A stretch of 64,000 nt of DNA from JAXMDT01 sp046348685 (GTDB taxonomy: Bacteria > Pseudomonadota > Alphaproteobacteria > Rickettsiales > UBA998), in contig JAXMDT010000007.1 of NCBI GenBank assembly GCA_046348685.1, forward strand, positions 1 to 64,000, given 5' to 3'. Positions 33,907-43,516 of this stretch are shown here, one piece after another. A program made the position numbers and the translations under genes. The notes below the pieces were generated by a model that was given only the letters and a program-made list of their open reading frames with translations, was not told the origin of the DNA and searched no databases. Position 1 is the first letter of the stretch, and each line of letters opens with the position of its first letter.

Positions 33907-34821
33907 ATGCGTCTTATTGGAATTATCATCGCACTATTACTAGCCGTCGGCGCGTTCTTCGTGGCGATGAAATTTTTAAACAGCGGACAGCCGCAGCAGA
34001 CAACTGATGGTGGCAGCGTCGTCGTAGGCACAACGCAGCCCGACGTTCAAACAGCAGAGGTGCTGACCGCTGCGCAGGATATCCCGGTAGGTACCGTACT
34101 GACCCCCGAGATGCTCACCTCGCAACCCTGGCCGCAACATCTGATCATTGATGGTTTCATCACCAAAGAGGGCGACAACAGCAAAAATGTCGTCGGCATG
34201 GTGACCCGCTCTTCTTTCCAGGCGAAAGAGCCGATTATTTTCAGCCGGCTTGCAAACCGCAATGATCCGGGCTTCCTCGCCGCAGCGTTGCCATCAGGCA
34301 AAAAAGTCGTCACGATTTCGACTGATGGCGTTGCCGGCGTCTCGGGATTCATTTTCCCGGGAGATCGCGTTGATGTCATGGTGACTCACGATATTCCGGA
34401 TGAAAATGCCGATCCGGAAAAAGATCCGAACAAAATTGAAAAAGTAACTGAAACCCTTCTAAGCAATATCAAGGTGCTGGCCGTAGACCAGCGCGCTGCA
34501 GGCGGTCCTGGCAAAGAAGATAACAAAGTGCCGACGACGATCAGCCTGGAAGCGACCCTGGAAGATTCGCAGAAATTGCGCCTCGCACAGGAAACGGGTT
34601 ATTTGTCTTTGATGTTGCGCTCCCTGGATGATCGCGATACAACCGATACCGGCGTCATGACAAAGCGTGAAAACGTCACACTTTCCAAAGCATATGATGA
34701 GAATTTCCGTAAAAAAGGTATCCCGGTGAAAGTCGTTCGCGGCACTTCCGTGGAAACTATTGAGCCAACTGCGACGCCGGCTATGATCGATGATGAAGAT
34801 CGCCCAGCGGCGAGAAACTAA
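33907..34821 (+). CDS. cpaB: Flp pilus assembly protein CpaB (RcpC)
   Basis: CpaB is a periplasmic, membrane-anchored SAF-domain protein of the Tad secretion machine, thought to stabilise or gate the secretin. The 304 residues have one N-terminal membrane segment (about 4-24), then a SAF domain near 55-120 ('EVLTAAQDIPVGTVLTPEML') and the CpaB/RcpC-type region 'KVVTISTDGVAGVSGFIFPG'. The gene opens the cpa/tad operon, and its stop overlaps the cpaC start (TAATG). Confidence 0.93.
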   Translation: MRLIGIIIALLLAVGAFFVAMKFLNSGQPQQTTDGGSVVVGTTQPDVQTAEVLTAAQDIPVGTVLTPEMLTSQPWPQHLIIDGFITKEGDNSKNVVGMVTRSSFQAKEPIIFSRLANRNDPGFLAAALPSGKKVVTISTDGVAGVSGFIFPGDRVDVMVTHDIPDENADPEKDPNKIEKVTETLLSNIKVLAVDQRAAGGPGKEDNKVPTTISLEATLEDSQKLRLAQETGYLSLMLRSLDDRDTTDTGVMTKRENVTLSKAYDENFRKKGIPVKVVRGTSVETIEPTATPAMIDDEDRPAARN

Positions 34822-36263
34822 TGGATGGGGTCCAAGGAATGTTGACGTTTAAAACTAAAATGATTCTAGCGACGGCAGTCTGTTTTGCGATTGCCTTATT
34901 CTCCTCCGTCATGCCAGCCCATGCACTGGTTGTTCCTGTCGGACGTTCCGCTCTCGTCAATGTCAAAAGCGACATGGGCGAGGTCATCGTTGCTGATCCA
35001 GCGATTGCTGATGTTTATGTACACGGCAAAAACAAAATCTCCATTATTGGCAAAGGGCTTGGCCGCACGACCGTACGCGCGTTTGATGAAAACAACGATC
35101 TGGTGAAGGAAATTGACGTTACCGTCGGCTATGATCTTCCGGCTATTCGTAAGACACTGAAAGAATTCATGCCTTATGAGACGATTGGCGTTGAAATGGT
35201 CAACACCAATATTGCATTGACCGGAGAGGTTTCCAACGCAGCGGCGGTCGACAAAGCCAGCAAGATCGTCGACGAGTATGTCTCGCCCAGCGTCGGGCCG
35301 AACAGCACGGATAAGAGTGATAACTACAAGCCGAAAATTTTGAACCTGCTTCAGGTTTCGACTGGACAGCAGGTGATGCTGCGCGTGCGCGTCGGTGAAA
35401 TCCGCCGCTCTGCCATTAAAAACCTAGGCGTAAATCTTCAGGCCGTCAAAAATGCAGGCGACACGGTGTTCCGTATCGGCACCGGCGGCGGCATCGGCGC
35501 CTTTACACAAGGCAGCGGATTAGGATTTGGCCAGTATAATATCCAAGATGATAGCCGCGGCTTTTTTAACGTTGCCCATGATGGTGGTGATAATGATATT
35601 TCCGCTATGCTGGAAGCGCTTGAATCGAACGGTATTTTCAAACTGCTGGCAGAACCGAACCTGATTTCGCTTTCGGGCGAGCAGTCGCAATTCCTGGCAG
35701 GCGGTGAAATTCCGATTCCGGTAGCCAATGGTCTTGATAATATTTCAATTGAATATAAGCCGTTCGGCGTTTCCGTGAAGTTTACGCCCTATGTGCTGAC
35801 GGAAAATCGTATCCGCATTCAAGTAGCACCTGAGGTTTCCGATCTGGATGCAGCCAACGGTATTGTAGTCGAAAATCTTAAAATTCCGGCTATCAGCACC
35901 CGCCGCGCGCAAACGGTCGTTGAACTGGCTCCTGGTGAAAGCTTCATGATCGCCGGCCTTATCAACGATAAAATGACGAACGGCATCGACCAGATTCCGG
36001 GTGTCAGCGAGATCCCCATTCTAAGCGCGCTGTTCAGAAGTAGCGCCTACAAACGCGAGGAAACGGAGCTTGTTTTGGCAGTCACGCCATATCTGGTAGA
36101 TCCACTGGCCTCAAGCGATGTAAAACTTCCGACGGATAATTTCCGCCCGGCCAGCACGATGGAATCATTCTTCTATGGCGCGCTCGGCTCGATGTCGGGT
36201 AACGCAAGCAAAATTGGCCAGACGCCCCAAGTGGAAGGCCCAATCGGATTCATGGTAGACTAA
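34821..36263 (+). CDS. cpaC: Flp pilus secretin CpaC (RcpA)
   Basis: CpaC forms the outer membrane channel of the Tad pilus. The 480 residues show a signal peptide ending near 'MPAHA' (about 35). An N-terminal BON/RcpA-type region follows ('VGRSALVNVKSDMGEVIVAD'). The secretin domain has 'LAEPNLISLSGEQSQFLAGGE', 'VELAPGESFMIAGLI' and a late 'LVLAVTPYLVDPL'. It is distinct from the MshL-type secretin at 4444-6342, so the genome has two secretin systems. An alternative start lies at 34839, but 34821 overlaps the cpaB stop as in coupled genes. Confidence 0.94.
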   Translation: MDGVQGMLTFKTKMILATAVCFAIALFSSVMPAHALVVPVGRSALVNVKSDMGEVIVADPAIADVYVHGKNKISIIGKGLGRTTVRAFDENNDLVKEIDVTVGYDLPAIRKTLKEFMPYETIGVEMVNTNIALTGEVSNAAAVDKASKIVDEYVSPSVGPNSTDKSDNYKPKILNLLQVSTGQQVMLRVRVGEIRRSAIKNLGVNLQAVKNAGDTVFRIGTGGGIGAFTQGSGLGFGQYNIQDDSRGFFNVAHDGGDNDISAMLEALESNGIFKLLAEPNLISLSGEQSQFLAGGEIPIPVANGLDNISIEYKPFGVSVKFTPYVLTENRIRIQVAPEVSDLDAANGIVVENLKIPAISTRRAQTVVELAPGESFMIAGLINDKMTNGIDQIPGVSEIPILSALFRSSAYKREETELVLAVTPYLVDPLASSDVKLPTDNFRPASTMESFFYGALGSMSGNASKIGQTPQVEGPIGFMVD

Positions 36264-36264
36264 T

Positions 36265-36852
36265 ATGAAAACATACTTGATGCTTGGCCTGACAACGTTA
36301 GCCCTGACCGGATGCAGTGAAATCCCGGGCGAAGCCTATTACAACCGCGGCACACCGGAATCACTTCTTGACGTGTCCTCCGAAGTGGTGACATTGCAGG
36401 TATCTTCTCAGGAAGAACTGGATGAAGTGACCCGTTATATCGATGAAGACCAGCCGACCCGTGCTGAAATTTATTGCATGGACGGTGATATGATGTGCGG
36501 TTCAGCTGAACAGACGCTCAATCTCTATGGCGTGGAATATGAAGTCGTTCCTTCCGCCACGAGTGAAGTCCATCTGATCTATGAGCGCGTTCTTGCACGT
36601 GACTGCGAAAACCGCTATATTGATAACAGTATTAACCCTTATAATTTGAATCACCCGACATTTGGTTGCTCGCTCGCATCCAACCTGGTGCAAATGGTCA
36701 GCGACAAGCGTCAGTTTGTCAGCCCTTCCCTGCTCGATCCGATGGATGGAGAGAAAGCCGGCCAGGTATACCGCAGCTATTTGATGCCTGCTAAAAAGCC
36801 AGTTCAGACCGATTCGGAAGATTTTAAGATTGATCAGATTAAACAAGACTAG
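36265..36852 (+). CDS. cpaD: Pilus assembly lipoprotein CpaD
   Basis: The 195-residue protein begins with a lipoprotein signal (lipobox 'LTGC'). It contains the CpaD hallmark 'FGCSLASNLVQMV', which corresponds to the family's conserved 'FGCATQANLAAMV', followed by a Pro/Asp stretch. CpaD is a periplasmic or outer membrane lipoprotein of the Tad apparatus. It is poorly conserved elsewhere, so the identification also rests on position between cpaC and cpaE. Confidence 0.82.
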   Translation: MKTYLMLGLTTLALTGCSEIPGEAYYNRGTPESLLDVSSEVVTLQVSSQEELDEVTRYIDEDQPTRAEIYCMDGDMMCGSAEQTLNLYGVEYEVVPSATSEVHLIYERVLARDCENRYIDNSINPYNLNHPTFGCSLASNLVQMVSDKRQFVSPSLLDPMDGEKAGQVYRSYLMPAKKPVQTDSEDFKIDQIKQD

Positions 36853-36871
36853 TTCGTAGGTTTCGACGTTT

Positions 36872-38035
36872 ATGGATTCGCAAAGTCCAATACTTGTCGT
36901 TACGCCTAATGAAGAAGACAGGCAATTTGCCAATCAACTTGCAGCCTCGCTCGGTTACCCGTTTGCGAATATCGTTATCGGGATGCCCCTTGATGCGGCT
37001 GCGCAATTAGGCGTCACCGGTTTCTCGCCCCGCTATATTGTTATCAATATCGGCGCGCGTACGCATGACGTCCTGCCGGAGCTTGACAGGCTGGCGGAGT
37101 ATTGCGAGGCAGGCACGCGTGTCGTTATCATCGGTGAGACGAACGATATTGGTTTCTACCGCGCTTTAATGGAACGCGGCGTCACCGAATATCTCAATGC
37201 TCCCGCAATGGTAGATGATGTTCGACGCGCCATTATCACTAAAGATGCTTTCGAGGGCGTGAAGGGCGAAGTCATCGCGTTCATTGGCGGTGGTGCGGGC
37301 GATGGTTCCAGCACGGTAGCGCTGAATACTGCCTATACGCTCGGCGCTATTCATAAACAACAGACAGTGCTTGTCGATTTCGACTATCAGTTTGGCACGG
37401 TAGCACGCCAGCTCGACCTTATTACCCCTTATGGAATGCGTGAAATTTTCGAGCATCCTGAGCGCGGCGTGGACTCCACCATGCTGAAACGCATGGTCAC
37501 CACTTATAAAAATTCCCTGGATGTCATTTCCTCACCGACTTCCCTGCATTTCCTGCCTGCCGTTCCGCCGGAGATCGTGCGCGATCTGATCAACGCGCTG
37601 CAGCAGAAGTACCGTTATGTCATTCTTGACCTGCCGCACTTATGGACGCACTGGGTATCGACAGCGCTTGGAAGCGCCGATCATGTCGTCCTCGTCGGCC
37701 AGCTCTGGCTTAAATCGGTGACCCACTGCTCGCGATTACTGAATGCCTGGAAAGATTTGGGCTATATGCAGAAAAACACTCTGCTCGTTATCAACCGCAG
37801 CGGCTCAAAATTTAAAGATGCGATTCACCCGCGTGACTTTGAGCGTGTATGTGGACATAAGATCGACATTTATCTTCCCAATGATATCAAAACGGTGGTG
37901 AAAGCGGAAAATCAGGGCGTCACGACCATGGAGCTTGGGCCAAGCCTTCTAGCTACCGAAATTAAGAAACTTACCGACATGTTGCATAAATCCGGCAAAG
38001 CATCCAATGCAGCCGCATCTGGCGTAAGGAATTAG
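36872..38035 (+). CDS. cpaE: Pilus localisation ATPase-like protein CpaE (TadZ)
   Basis: CpaE/TadZ is a MinD/ParA-like protein that places the Tad apparatus at the pole. The 387 residues have a receiver-like N-terminal domain (about 5-120) and an ATPase-like domain from about 132. The Walker A position at 139-148 reads GGGAGDGSST, which lacks the usual lysine, so nucleotide hydrolysis may be weak or absent. Such degenerate P-loops are known among TadZ proteins. It starts 20 bases after cpaD and ends one base before cpaF. Confidence 0.92.
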   Translation: MDSQSPILVVTPNEEDRQFANQLAASLGYPFANIVIGMPLDAAAQLGVTGFSPRYIVINIGARTHDVLPELDRLAEYCEAGTRVVIIGETNDIGFYRALMERGVTEYLNAPAMVDDVRRAIITKDAFEGVKGEVIAFIGGGAGDGSSTVALNTAYTLGAIHKQQTVLVDFDYQFGTVARQLDLITPYGMREIFEHPERGVDSTMLKRMVTTYKNSLDVISSPTSLHFLPAVPPEIVRDLINALQQKYRYVILDLPHLWTHWVSTALGSADHVVLVGQLWLKSVTHCSRLLNAWKDLGYMQKNTLLVINRSGSKFKDAIHPRDFERVCGHKIDIYLPNDIKTVVKAENQGVTTMELGPSLLATEIKKLTDMLHKSGKASNAAASGVRN

Positions 38036-38036
38036 T

Positions 38037-39560
38037 ATGTTTGGCAAAAGACCTACGGGAGCTCCACCACCTCCCGGGCAGCCGGATGAAGGCGCCGCTC
38101 CCTCTACCCTGCCTGCGGTCGTAAGTCCACAAGGCCCGACCGGAAGCCAGCTTCCCGTTGCCGCAACCAGCTCGCCGCATAACCTGCAGGCCCGCCAGAA
38201 TTTCGATGTCCTTAAAAAAGCTTCCGTCAATCGTTCCCAACTCGCCACGACAGCGACGGCCATTTACACCGATCCCAAACTTGAAACGCCGGACTACCGC
38301 GAAGCCAAGGCAAAGCTGATCGAAAAACTGATCAACGATATTGATTTTATTTCGCTGCAAAAACTTTCTGAGCATAACCGGCGCGTGAAAATCCGCGAAG
38401 CTGCCGGACGTGCGCTGGAACAGATCGGCGTTCCGATTACGGCGGCACAGATTGAATTACTCAAAGACCAGGCGTTTGACGAGATCGTCGGCCTCGGCCC
38501 CCTAGAGCCGCTACTTGCTGATCCGGACATCAACGATATCATGATCAACACGGCTAACCGCGTTTATGTGGAAAAACAAGGCAAGGTCTATCTCAGCGAT
38601 ATCAAGTTTCTAAACGAACGACACCTGCTTGGCATTATTCAGCGTGTTGTTTCAAAAGTCGGTCGCCGCATCGATGAATCGAGCCCGATGGTAGACGCGC
38701 GTCTTTCTGACGGCTCGCGTTTCAATGCAATCATTCCTCCGCTCGCGCTCGATGGCGCGCTTGTTTCCATCCGGAAATTTAAAAAGACGAAGATGACGCT
38801 GCAGGAATATACGGAAATCGGTTCACTGAGCCCGGCAATGGCAAAGTTCCTGGAAATTGCCGGTAATATCCGGCTCAATATCATTATTTCCGGCGGTACG
38901 GGTAGCGGAAAAACGACGCTGCTCAATGCAATTTCAGGGCATATCGAACCAACGGAACGCGTGATTACTATCGAGGATGCAGCTGAATTGCAACTGATGC
39001 AGCCGCACGTGCTGCGGTTGGAAACGCGGCCGGCCTCCACGGAAGGCACGGGGGAGATCACGCAGCGCCAGCTTGTGAAAAACGCCCTTCGTATGCGTCC
39101 TGACCGCATTATTCTTGGCGAGATGCGCGGTGAAGAAGTCATCGATGTACTTTCCGCTATGAATACCGGTCACGATGGATCGCTGGCCACCATTCACTCC
39201 AATTCACCGCGTGATTGCCTTTCCAGGATTGAAAATCTGGTTAACATGTCGGGTGTCAGCATTCCTGTTTCTTCATTACGTTATCAAATTTCCAGCGCCG
39301 TGCAGTTGATTGTTCAATTGTCCCGTATGCGTGACGGCCGCCGCCGCATTACGCAAATTGAAGAGATTGTCGGCATGGAAGGTGATATTATTACAACGCA
39401 GACGCTTTTTAGTTATAAAGCCCAAGGTCTTGACCAAAACGGAAATCTACTTGGCGAGTACCTATGTCACGGAATTAGGCCAAGATTCCTGCCTCAAGCC
39501 GAATATTTCGGCCGCGAACGTGAATTAATGGAATGTTTAAACATTAAGGCTAAATTTTAA
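38037..39560 (+). CDS. cpaF: Flp pilus secretion ATPase CpaF (TadA)
   Basis: CpaF powers pilin assembly and retraction in the Tad system. The 507 residues comprise a Pro/Ala-rich N-terminal linker (about 1-60), an N-terminal domain, and a VirB11/GspE-type ATPase core with Walker A GGTGSGKTT at 286-294. The Asp box 'RMRPDRIILGEMRGEE' and His box 'TGHDGSLATIHSN' follow. It is the energy source for the adjacent TadB/TadC inner membrane platform. Confidence 0.96.
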   Translation: MFGKRPTGAPPPPGQPDEGAAPSTLPAVVSPQGPTGSQLPVAATSSPHNLQARQNFDVLKKASVNRSQLATTATAIYTDPKLETPDYREAKAKLIEKLINDIDFISLQKLSEHNRRVKIREAAGRALEQIGVPITAAQIELLKDQAFDEIVGLGPLEPLLADPDINDIMINTANRVYVEKQGKVYLSDIKFLNERHLLGIIQRVVSKVGRRIDESSPMVDARLSDGSRFNAIIPPLALDGALVSIRKFKKTKMTLQEYTEIGSLSPAMAKFLEIAGNIRLNIIISGGTGSGKTTLLNAISGHIEPTERVITIEDAAELQLMQPHVLRLETRPASTEGTGEITQRQLVKNALRMRPDRIILGEMRGEEVIDVLSAMNTGHDGSLATIHSNSPRDCLSRIENLVNMSGVSIPVSSLRYQISSAVQLIVQLSRMRDGRRRITQIEEIVGMEGDIITTQTLFSYKAQGLDQNGNLLGEYLCHGIRPRFLPQAEYFGRERELMECLNIKAKF

Positions 39561-39566
39561 TACTGT

Positions 39567-40532
39567 ATGACGCCGATACTCATTGCATTAGCAGTAGGGC
39601 TGCTTGCCTATATTGCTTTTATTCTGATCTTTCCGAAGAAAACCCAGACTTCGGAAAGGACTCAGCATGCGCTCCGCCGCATTATGGAAGAAAACGTCAG
39701 TCTTGAGTCTGGCGAGCAGCGTGAAAACATTCTTAAAGATGATTTCAGTAATAATATTGGCATAAAGGTCATTTCCAAGATTCCCGTTTACGGTGAGCGT
39801 TATGCCTCGCTTATTTTAAAATCCGGTATGGAAAAGAAGGCAGGGATTGTATTGCTGGTAATGCTGGCCATTTTCCTTGTCGGTGGATTTGCCATCGCCA
39901 CGACCAAACTTGGCGTTGTAGGATTCGTTATTTCACTCGCCGCCGCCCTTTATTTGCCGGCGCGCTATATGCAAGGCCGCATCAGAAAAAGAAACGGTCA
40001 GTTTATCAATGATTTCCCGGATGTGCTCGACATGATTGTTCGTAGCGTGCGTTCCGGTTTTCCTTTGAATACCGCTATCAATATGGTGGCGGAAAATATG
40101 GATCCGCCCGTCAGTACCGAATTCCGTCAGGTAGCAGAGGAGATGGCCCTGGGCCGTCCGCTGGATGCTGCACTGACGCGCCTCAGCCACCGTATCGACG
40201 AGCAGGATATCCACTTCTTCGTCGTGGTTCTGAAGGTGCAGCAGGAAACCGGCGGTAACCTTGCTGAGATTATCAGCAATCTTTCTACCATTATCCGAAA
40301 GCGCAAGCAGCTCCGTCTGAAAATCCGCGCGATTACGTCCGAAGGCCGCATCACCGGCTGGATTCTCGGCGCCATCCCGATTTCGGTGTTCTTCATCCTG
40401 CTTTTCTTTGCGCCGAACCATCTGGACCCGCTGTTTGACACGCACACCGGCAATATCATGCTCGGCCTCGCCTGCGGCATGGTCATCGCCACCTTCTTTA
40501 TCGTTAAAAAAATGTTGGAAATTGATATCTAG
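39567..40532 (+). CDS. tadB: Flp pilus platform protein TadB
   Basis: TadB is an inner membrane platform protein with a type II secretion system F (GspF-like) domain. The 321 residues have two early and two late membrane spans. The cytoplasmic T2SSF core lies near 150-280 ('FPDVLDMIVRSVRSGFPLNTAI' in parts, 'DIHFFVVVLKVQQETGGNLAEII' in parts). It follows cpaF by 6 bases and precedes tadC by 8. Confidence 0.94.
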   Translation: MTPILIALAVGLLAYIAFILIFPKKTQTSERTQHALRRIMEENVSLESGEQRENILKDDFSNNIGIKVISKIPVYGERYASLILKSGMEKKAGIVLLVMLAIFLVGGFAIATTKLGVVGFVISLAAALYLPARYMQGRIRKRNGQFINDFPDVLDMIVRSVRSGFPLNTAINMVAENMDPPVSTEFRQVAEEMALGRPLDAALTRLSHRIDEQDIHFFVVVLKVQQETGGNLAEIISNLSTIIRKRKQLRLKIRAITSEGRITGWILGAIPISVFFILLFFAPNHLDPLFDTHTGNIMLGLACGMVIATFFIVKKMLEIDI

Positions 40533-40540
40533 AACGCATT

Positions 40541-41488
40541 ATGGCAAGCCCGCTCATCATCTCAATTATCGCAGCGCTACTGGTTTTCGTAGGATATCTG
40601 GCGATGGACATCGCCATCTCACGCAGACAGCGCGTTACTAATCTGCGCAGCCGCGTCGCCACTCAGGGCGCAGGCGGCGGAGTCATGGATGAAGACCCAG
40701 TGGAGCTGGACCAGTCTTTGAGTGGCGGCGGCTCCGTAGCCGAAGGCATTTTAAAAATGACCGGCATGAATACGGAAAAAGCGATCGCCGATATTAAGCC
40801 GATGATGGTTCAGGCGGGCATTACCAATAACGATGCACCGCTTTATTTCCTGCTATATAACCGCTTCATACGCTGGATCCTGGTTTTTGTCGGCATTGTT
40901 CTAGCGACAGGTCCAGGTGATGAGTTACTCAACGGAATTTTAGGTTTGATCGTCGGCGGCATCGGTTTTTTCGGTGCAGAACTTTACGTCAAAAACAAGC
41001 GCCAGAAACGCGAGAAAGTGCTCATTCGCGCCTTTCCGGATACGCTTGACCTTCTCGTCGTCTGCGTGGAATCCGGTCTTGCGCTCGATGCATCCCTTGC
41101 CCGAGTGTGCGGCGAATTAGGCCATGCCTATCCTGAAATCACCAAAGAATTGAACCAAACCCGTCTTGAGCTTGCTTTGCTGAATGATCGTTCGCAGGCG
41201 CTGCTAAACCTTGCCGAGCGTACCAATCTCGTGCCGTTCCGCTCACTGGTCGCCGCGCTCATTCAAACTGAAAAGTTTGGCACCAGCCTGACCGATACCT
41301 TGCGCGTTCTTTCGGAAGATTACCGTATGACGCGACTGATGATTGCCGAAGAAAAAGCAGGTAAATTACCTGCACTTATGACGATTCCGTTGATTTGCCT
41401 GTTGCTGCCGGCATTCTTCCTTATTGTTCTTGGCCCGCCATTCATCCGTGTTATCGACCAGGGTGGACTCTTCGGAAACCAAAACTAA
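40541..41488 (+). CDS. tadC: Flp pilus platform protein TadC
   Basis: TadC partners TadB in the inner membrane platform. The 315 residues show a T2SSF domain at about 155-280 ('FPDTLDLLVVCVESGLALDA', 'FGTSLTDTLRVLSEDYRMTR') between membrane spans. It is the last cpa/tad gene here; no tadD, pilin or minor-pilin gene follows. uvrB begins 42 bases later on the same strand and is probably independent. Confidence 0.94.
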   Translation: MASPLIISIIAALLVFVGYLAMDIAISRRQRVTNLRSRVATQGAGGGVMDEDPVELDQSLSGGGSVAEGILKMTGMNTEKAIADIKPMMVQAGITNNDAPLYFLLYNRFIRWILVFVGIVLATGPGDELLNGILGLIVGGIGFFGAELYVKNKRQKREKVLIRAFPDTLDLLVVCVESGLALDASLARVCGELGHAYPEITKELNQTRLELALLNDRSQALLNLAERTNLVPFRSLVAALIQTEKFGTSLTDTLRVLSEDYRMTRLMIAEEKAGKLPALMTIPLICLLLPAFFLIVLGPPFIRVIDQGGLFGNQN

Positions 41489-41530
41489 TTATTTGAATTT
41501 TACGGGTTTATCCTTACATTCACTGGCAAT

Positions 41531-43516
41531 ATGCCGTTTGAATTAGTTTCTGATTATACTCCATCTGGCGATCAGCCCGAAGCCATTAAGTCACTTATTC
41601 AAGGGCTTAGTAAAAATGAGCGGAATCAGGTCCTGCTCGGTGTGACGGGGTCGGGCAAGACTTTCACTATGGCGCACGTTATTGCACAAACGCAGCGACC
41701 AGCGATGATCATCGCTCACAATAAAACGCTGGCCGGACAGCTTTATCATGAAATGAAAAGTTTTTTTCCGGATAATGCCGTCGAATATTTCGTTTCCTAC
41801 TACGATTATTACCAGCCGGAAGCCTACGTCCCTAAAACCGATACATTTATCGAAAAGGATTCTTCCATCAACGAACAGATTGACCGCATGCGACACTCGG
41901 CGACGCGCTCACTGCTTGAGCGAAAGGATGTCATTGTCGTTGCTTCCGTCTCCTGCATTTACGGTATCGGATCGGCGGAGTCCTATAGCCAGATGGTCAT
42001 CAACCTGAAGAAGGGTGACGCTGTCAATCCTGAGGCGCTCGTCAAGCAGTTGATCGAGCTGCAATATAAACGGAATGATATTGCTTTTCAGCGAGGGGAC
42101 TTCCGAAAGCGCGGCGATACACTCGATATTTTTCCGGCCCACTTGGAAGCAGAAGCCTGGCGGCTTTCTTTCTTCGGCGATGAGATTGAGGATATTTACG
42201 CATTCGATCCACTGACGGGAGAGGGCAACGGTTCCATGGATACCGTCACTATTTTTGCCAATAGCCACTATGTCACGCCGAAACCGACGATCCAGCAGGC
42301 CATCAACCTTATCAAGGAAGAACTCAAGGAACGGCTTGAAGTATTTCATCGCGCCGGCAAGTTACTGGAAGCACAGCGTCTGGAGCAGCGTACGACGTAT
42401 GATCTGGAAATGCTGGTGGAAACCGGCATGTGCAAAGGCATTGAAAACTATTCACGTTTTCTCAATGGCCAGCGGCCCGGCGATCCGCCTCCTACCCTTT
42501 TCCAATACCTGCCACAGAATGCGCTGCTCTTCATCGATGAGAGCCATGTGACCACACCGCAAATCCGTGCCATGTATAATGGCGACCGCGCCCGCAAGGA
42601 AACGCTGGTGGAATACGGGTTCCGCCTGCCCTCCGCGCTTGATAACCGTCCCCTTAAATTCGAAGAGTGGGACAGAAAACGTCCGCAAACCGTTTTTGTT
42701 TCCGCAACTCCAGGCGAGATTGAGCTTACCTGGACGAACGGTAAATTTGTCCAGCAGGTCATTCGCCCGACCGGGCTGATTGATCCTGTCTGCATTATTA
42801 AGCCCGTAGCAACCCAGGTGGACGATCTGCTGCACGAATGTCATCAGCAGATCAAAGTGAACCGCCGCGTGCTGGTGACAACGCTTACCAAGAAAATGGC
42901 CGAACAGCTCACGGAATATATGCATGAAGCGGGCATCAAAGTGCGTTACCTTCACTCGGATGTAGAAACGCTGGAGCGAATCGACATTATCCGCGATCTA
43001 CGCCTGGGCACCTTCGATGTGCTGGTCGGCGTCAATTTGCTGCGCGAAGGACTCGATATTCCAGAGTGCGGACTGGTGGCGATCCTGGATGCCGACAAAG
43101 AGGGTTTCCTTCGCTCGCGTACGTCCCTCATCCAGACCATTGGCCGGGCCGCACGCAACGTCGAAGGCAAAGTCATCCTTTATGCCGATAACATGACGGA
43201 TTCCATGAAAGAAGCGCTGGAAGAAACGGATCGCCGCCGCTCCATTCAGCAAGCATACAACGAAAAACATGGCATTACCCCACAGACAGTGGCCAAAGCG
43301 ATTGCCGAAGCGATGGAAGATCCGACAGAAGGCGATTACGTAACCGTCGATACCAAGCTGAAGGACTACGGTATACCTGCCTTCAAAGGCGGCAATAAAG
43401 ATGCTTACGTGACGCAACTACGGGACCGCATGCTTCAGGCGGCGGGCGATCTTGAATTCGAACTCGCGGCGCGCATCCGCGATGAGATCGAGAAAATAAC
43501 GAAATCCGCTGCTTAA
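41531..43516 (+). CDS. uvrB: Excinuclease ABC subunit B
   Basis: UvrB is the damage-verifying helicase-like subunit of nucleotide excision repair. The 661 residues include Walker A GVTGSGKT at 37-44, the beta-hairpin 'YYDYYQPEAYVPKTDTFIEK', the 'LIQTIGRAARN' helicase motif VI and a C-terminal UVR domain ('QAAGDLEFELAARIRDEIEK') that binds UvrC. uvrC is also in the window, at 61046. The 3' end overlaps hslU by 4 bases on the other strand. Confidence 0.97.
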   Translation: MPFELVSDYTPSGDQPEAIKSLIQGLSKNERNQVLLGVTGSGKTFTMAHVIAQTQRPAMIIAHNKTLAGQLYHEMKSFFPDNAVEYFVSYYDYYQPEAYVPKTDTFIEKDSSINEQIDRMRHSATRSLLERKDVIVVASVSCIYGIGSAESYSQMVINLKKGDAVNPEALVKQLIELQYKRNDIAFQRGDFRKRGDTLDIFPAHLEAEAWRLSFFGDEIEDIYAFDPLTGEGNGSMDTVTIFANSHYVTPKPTIQQAINLIKEELKERLEVFHRAGKLLEAQRLEQRTTYDLEMLVETGMCKGIENYSRFLNGQRPGDPPPTLFQYLPQNALLFIDESHVTTPQIRAMYNGDRARKETLVEYGFRLPSALDNRPLKFEEWDRKRPQTVFVSATPGEIELTWTNGKFVQQVIRPTGLIDPVCIIKPVATQVDDLLHECHQQIKVNRRVLVTTLTKKMAEQLTEYMHEAGIKVRYLHSDVETLERIDIIRDLRLGTFDVLVGVNLLREGLDIPECGLVAILDADKEGFLRSRTSLIQTIGRAARNVEGKVILYADNMTDSMKEALEETDRRRSIQQAYNEKHGITPQTVAKAIAEAMEDPTEGDYVTVDTKLKDYGIPAFKGGNKDAYVTQLRDRMLQAAGDLEFELAARIRDEIEKITKSAA

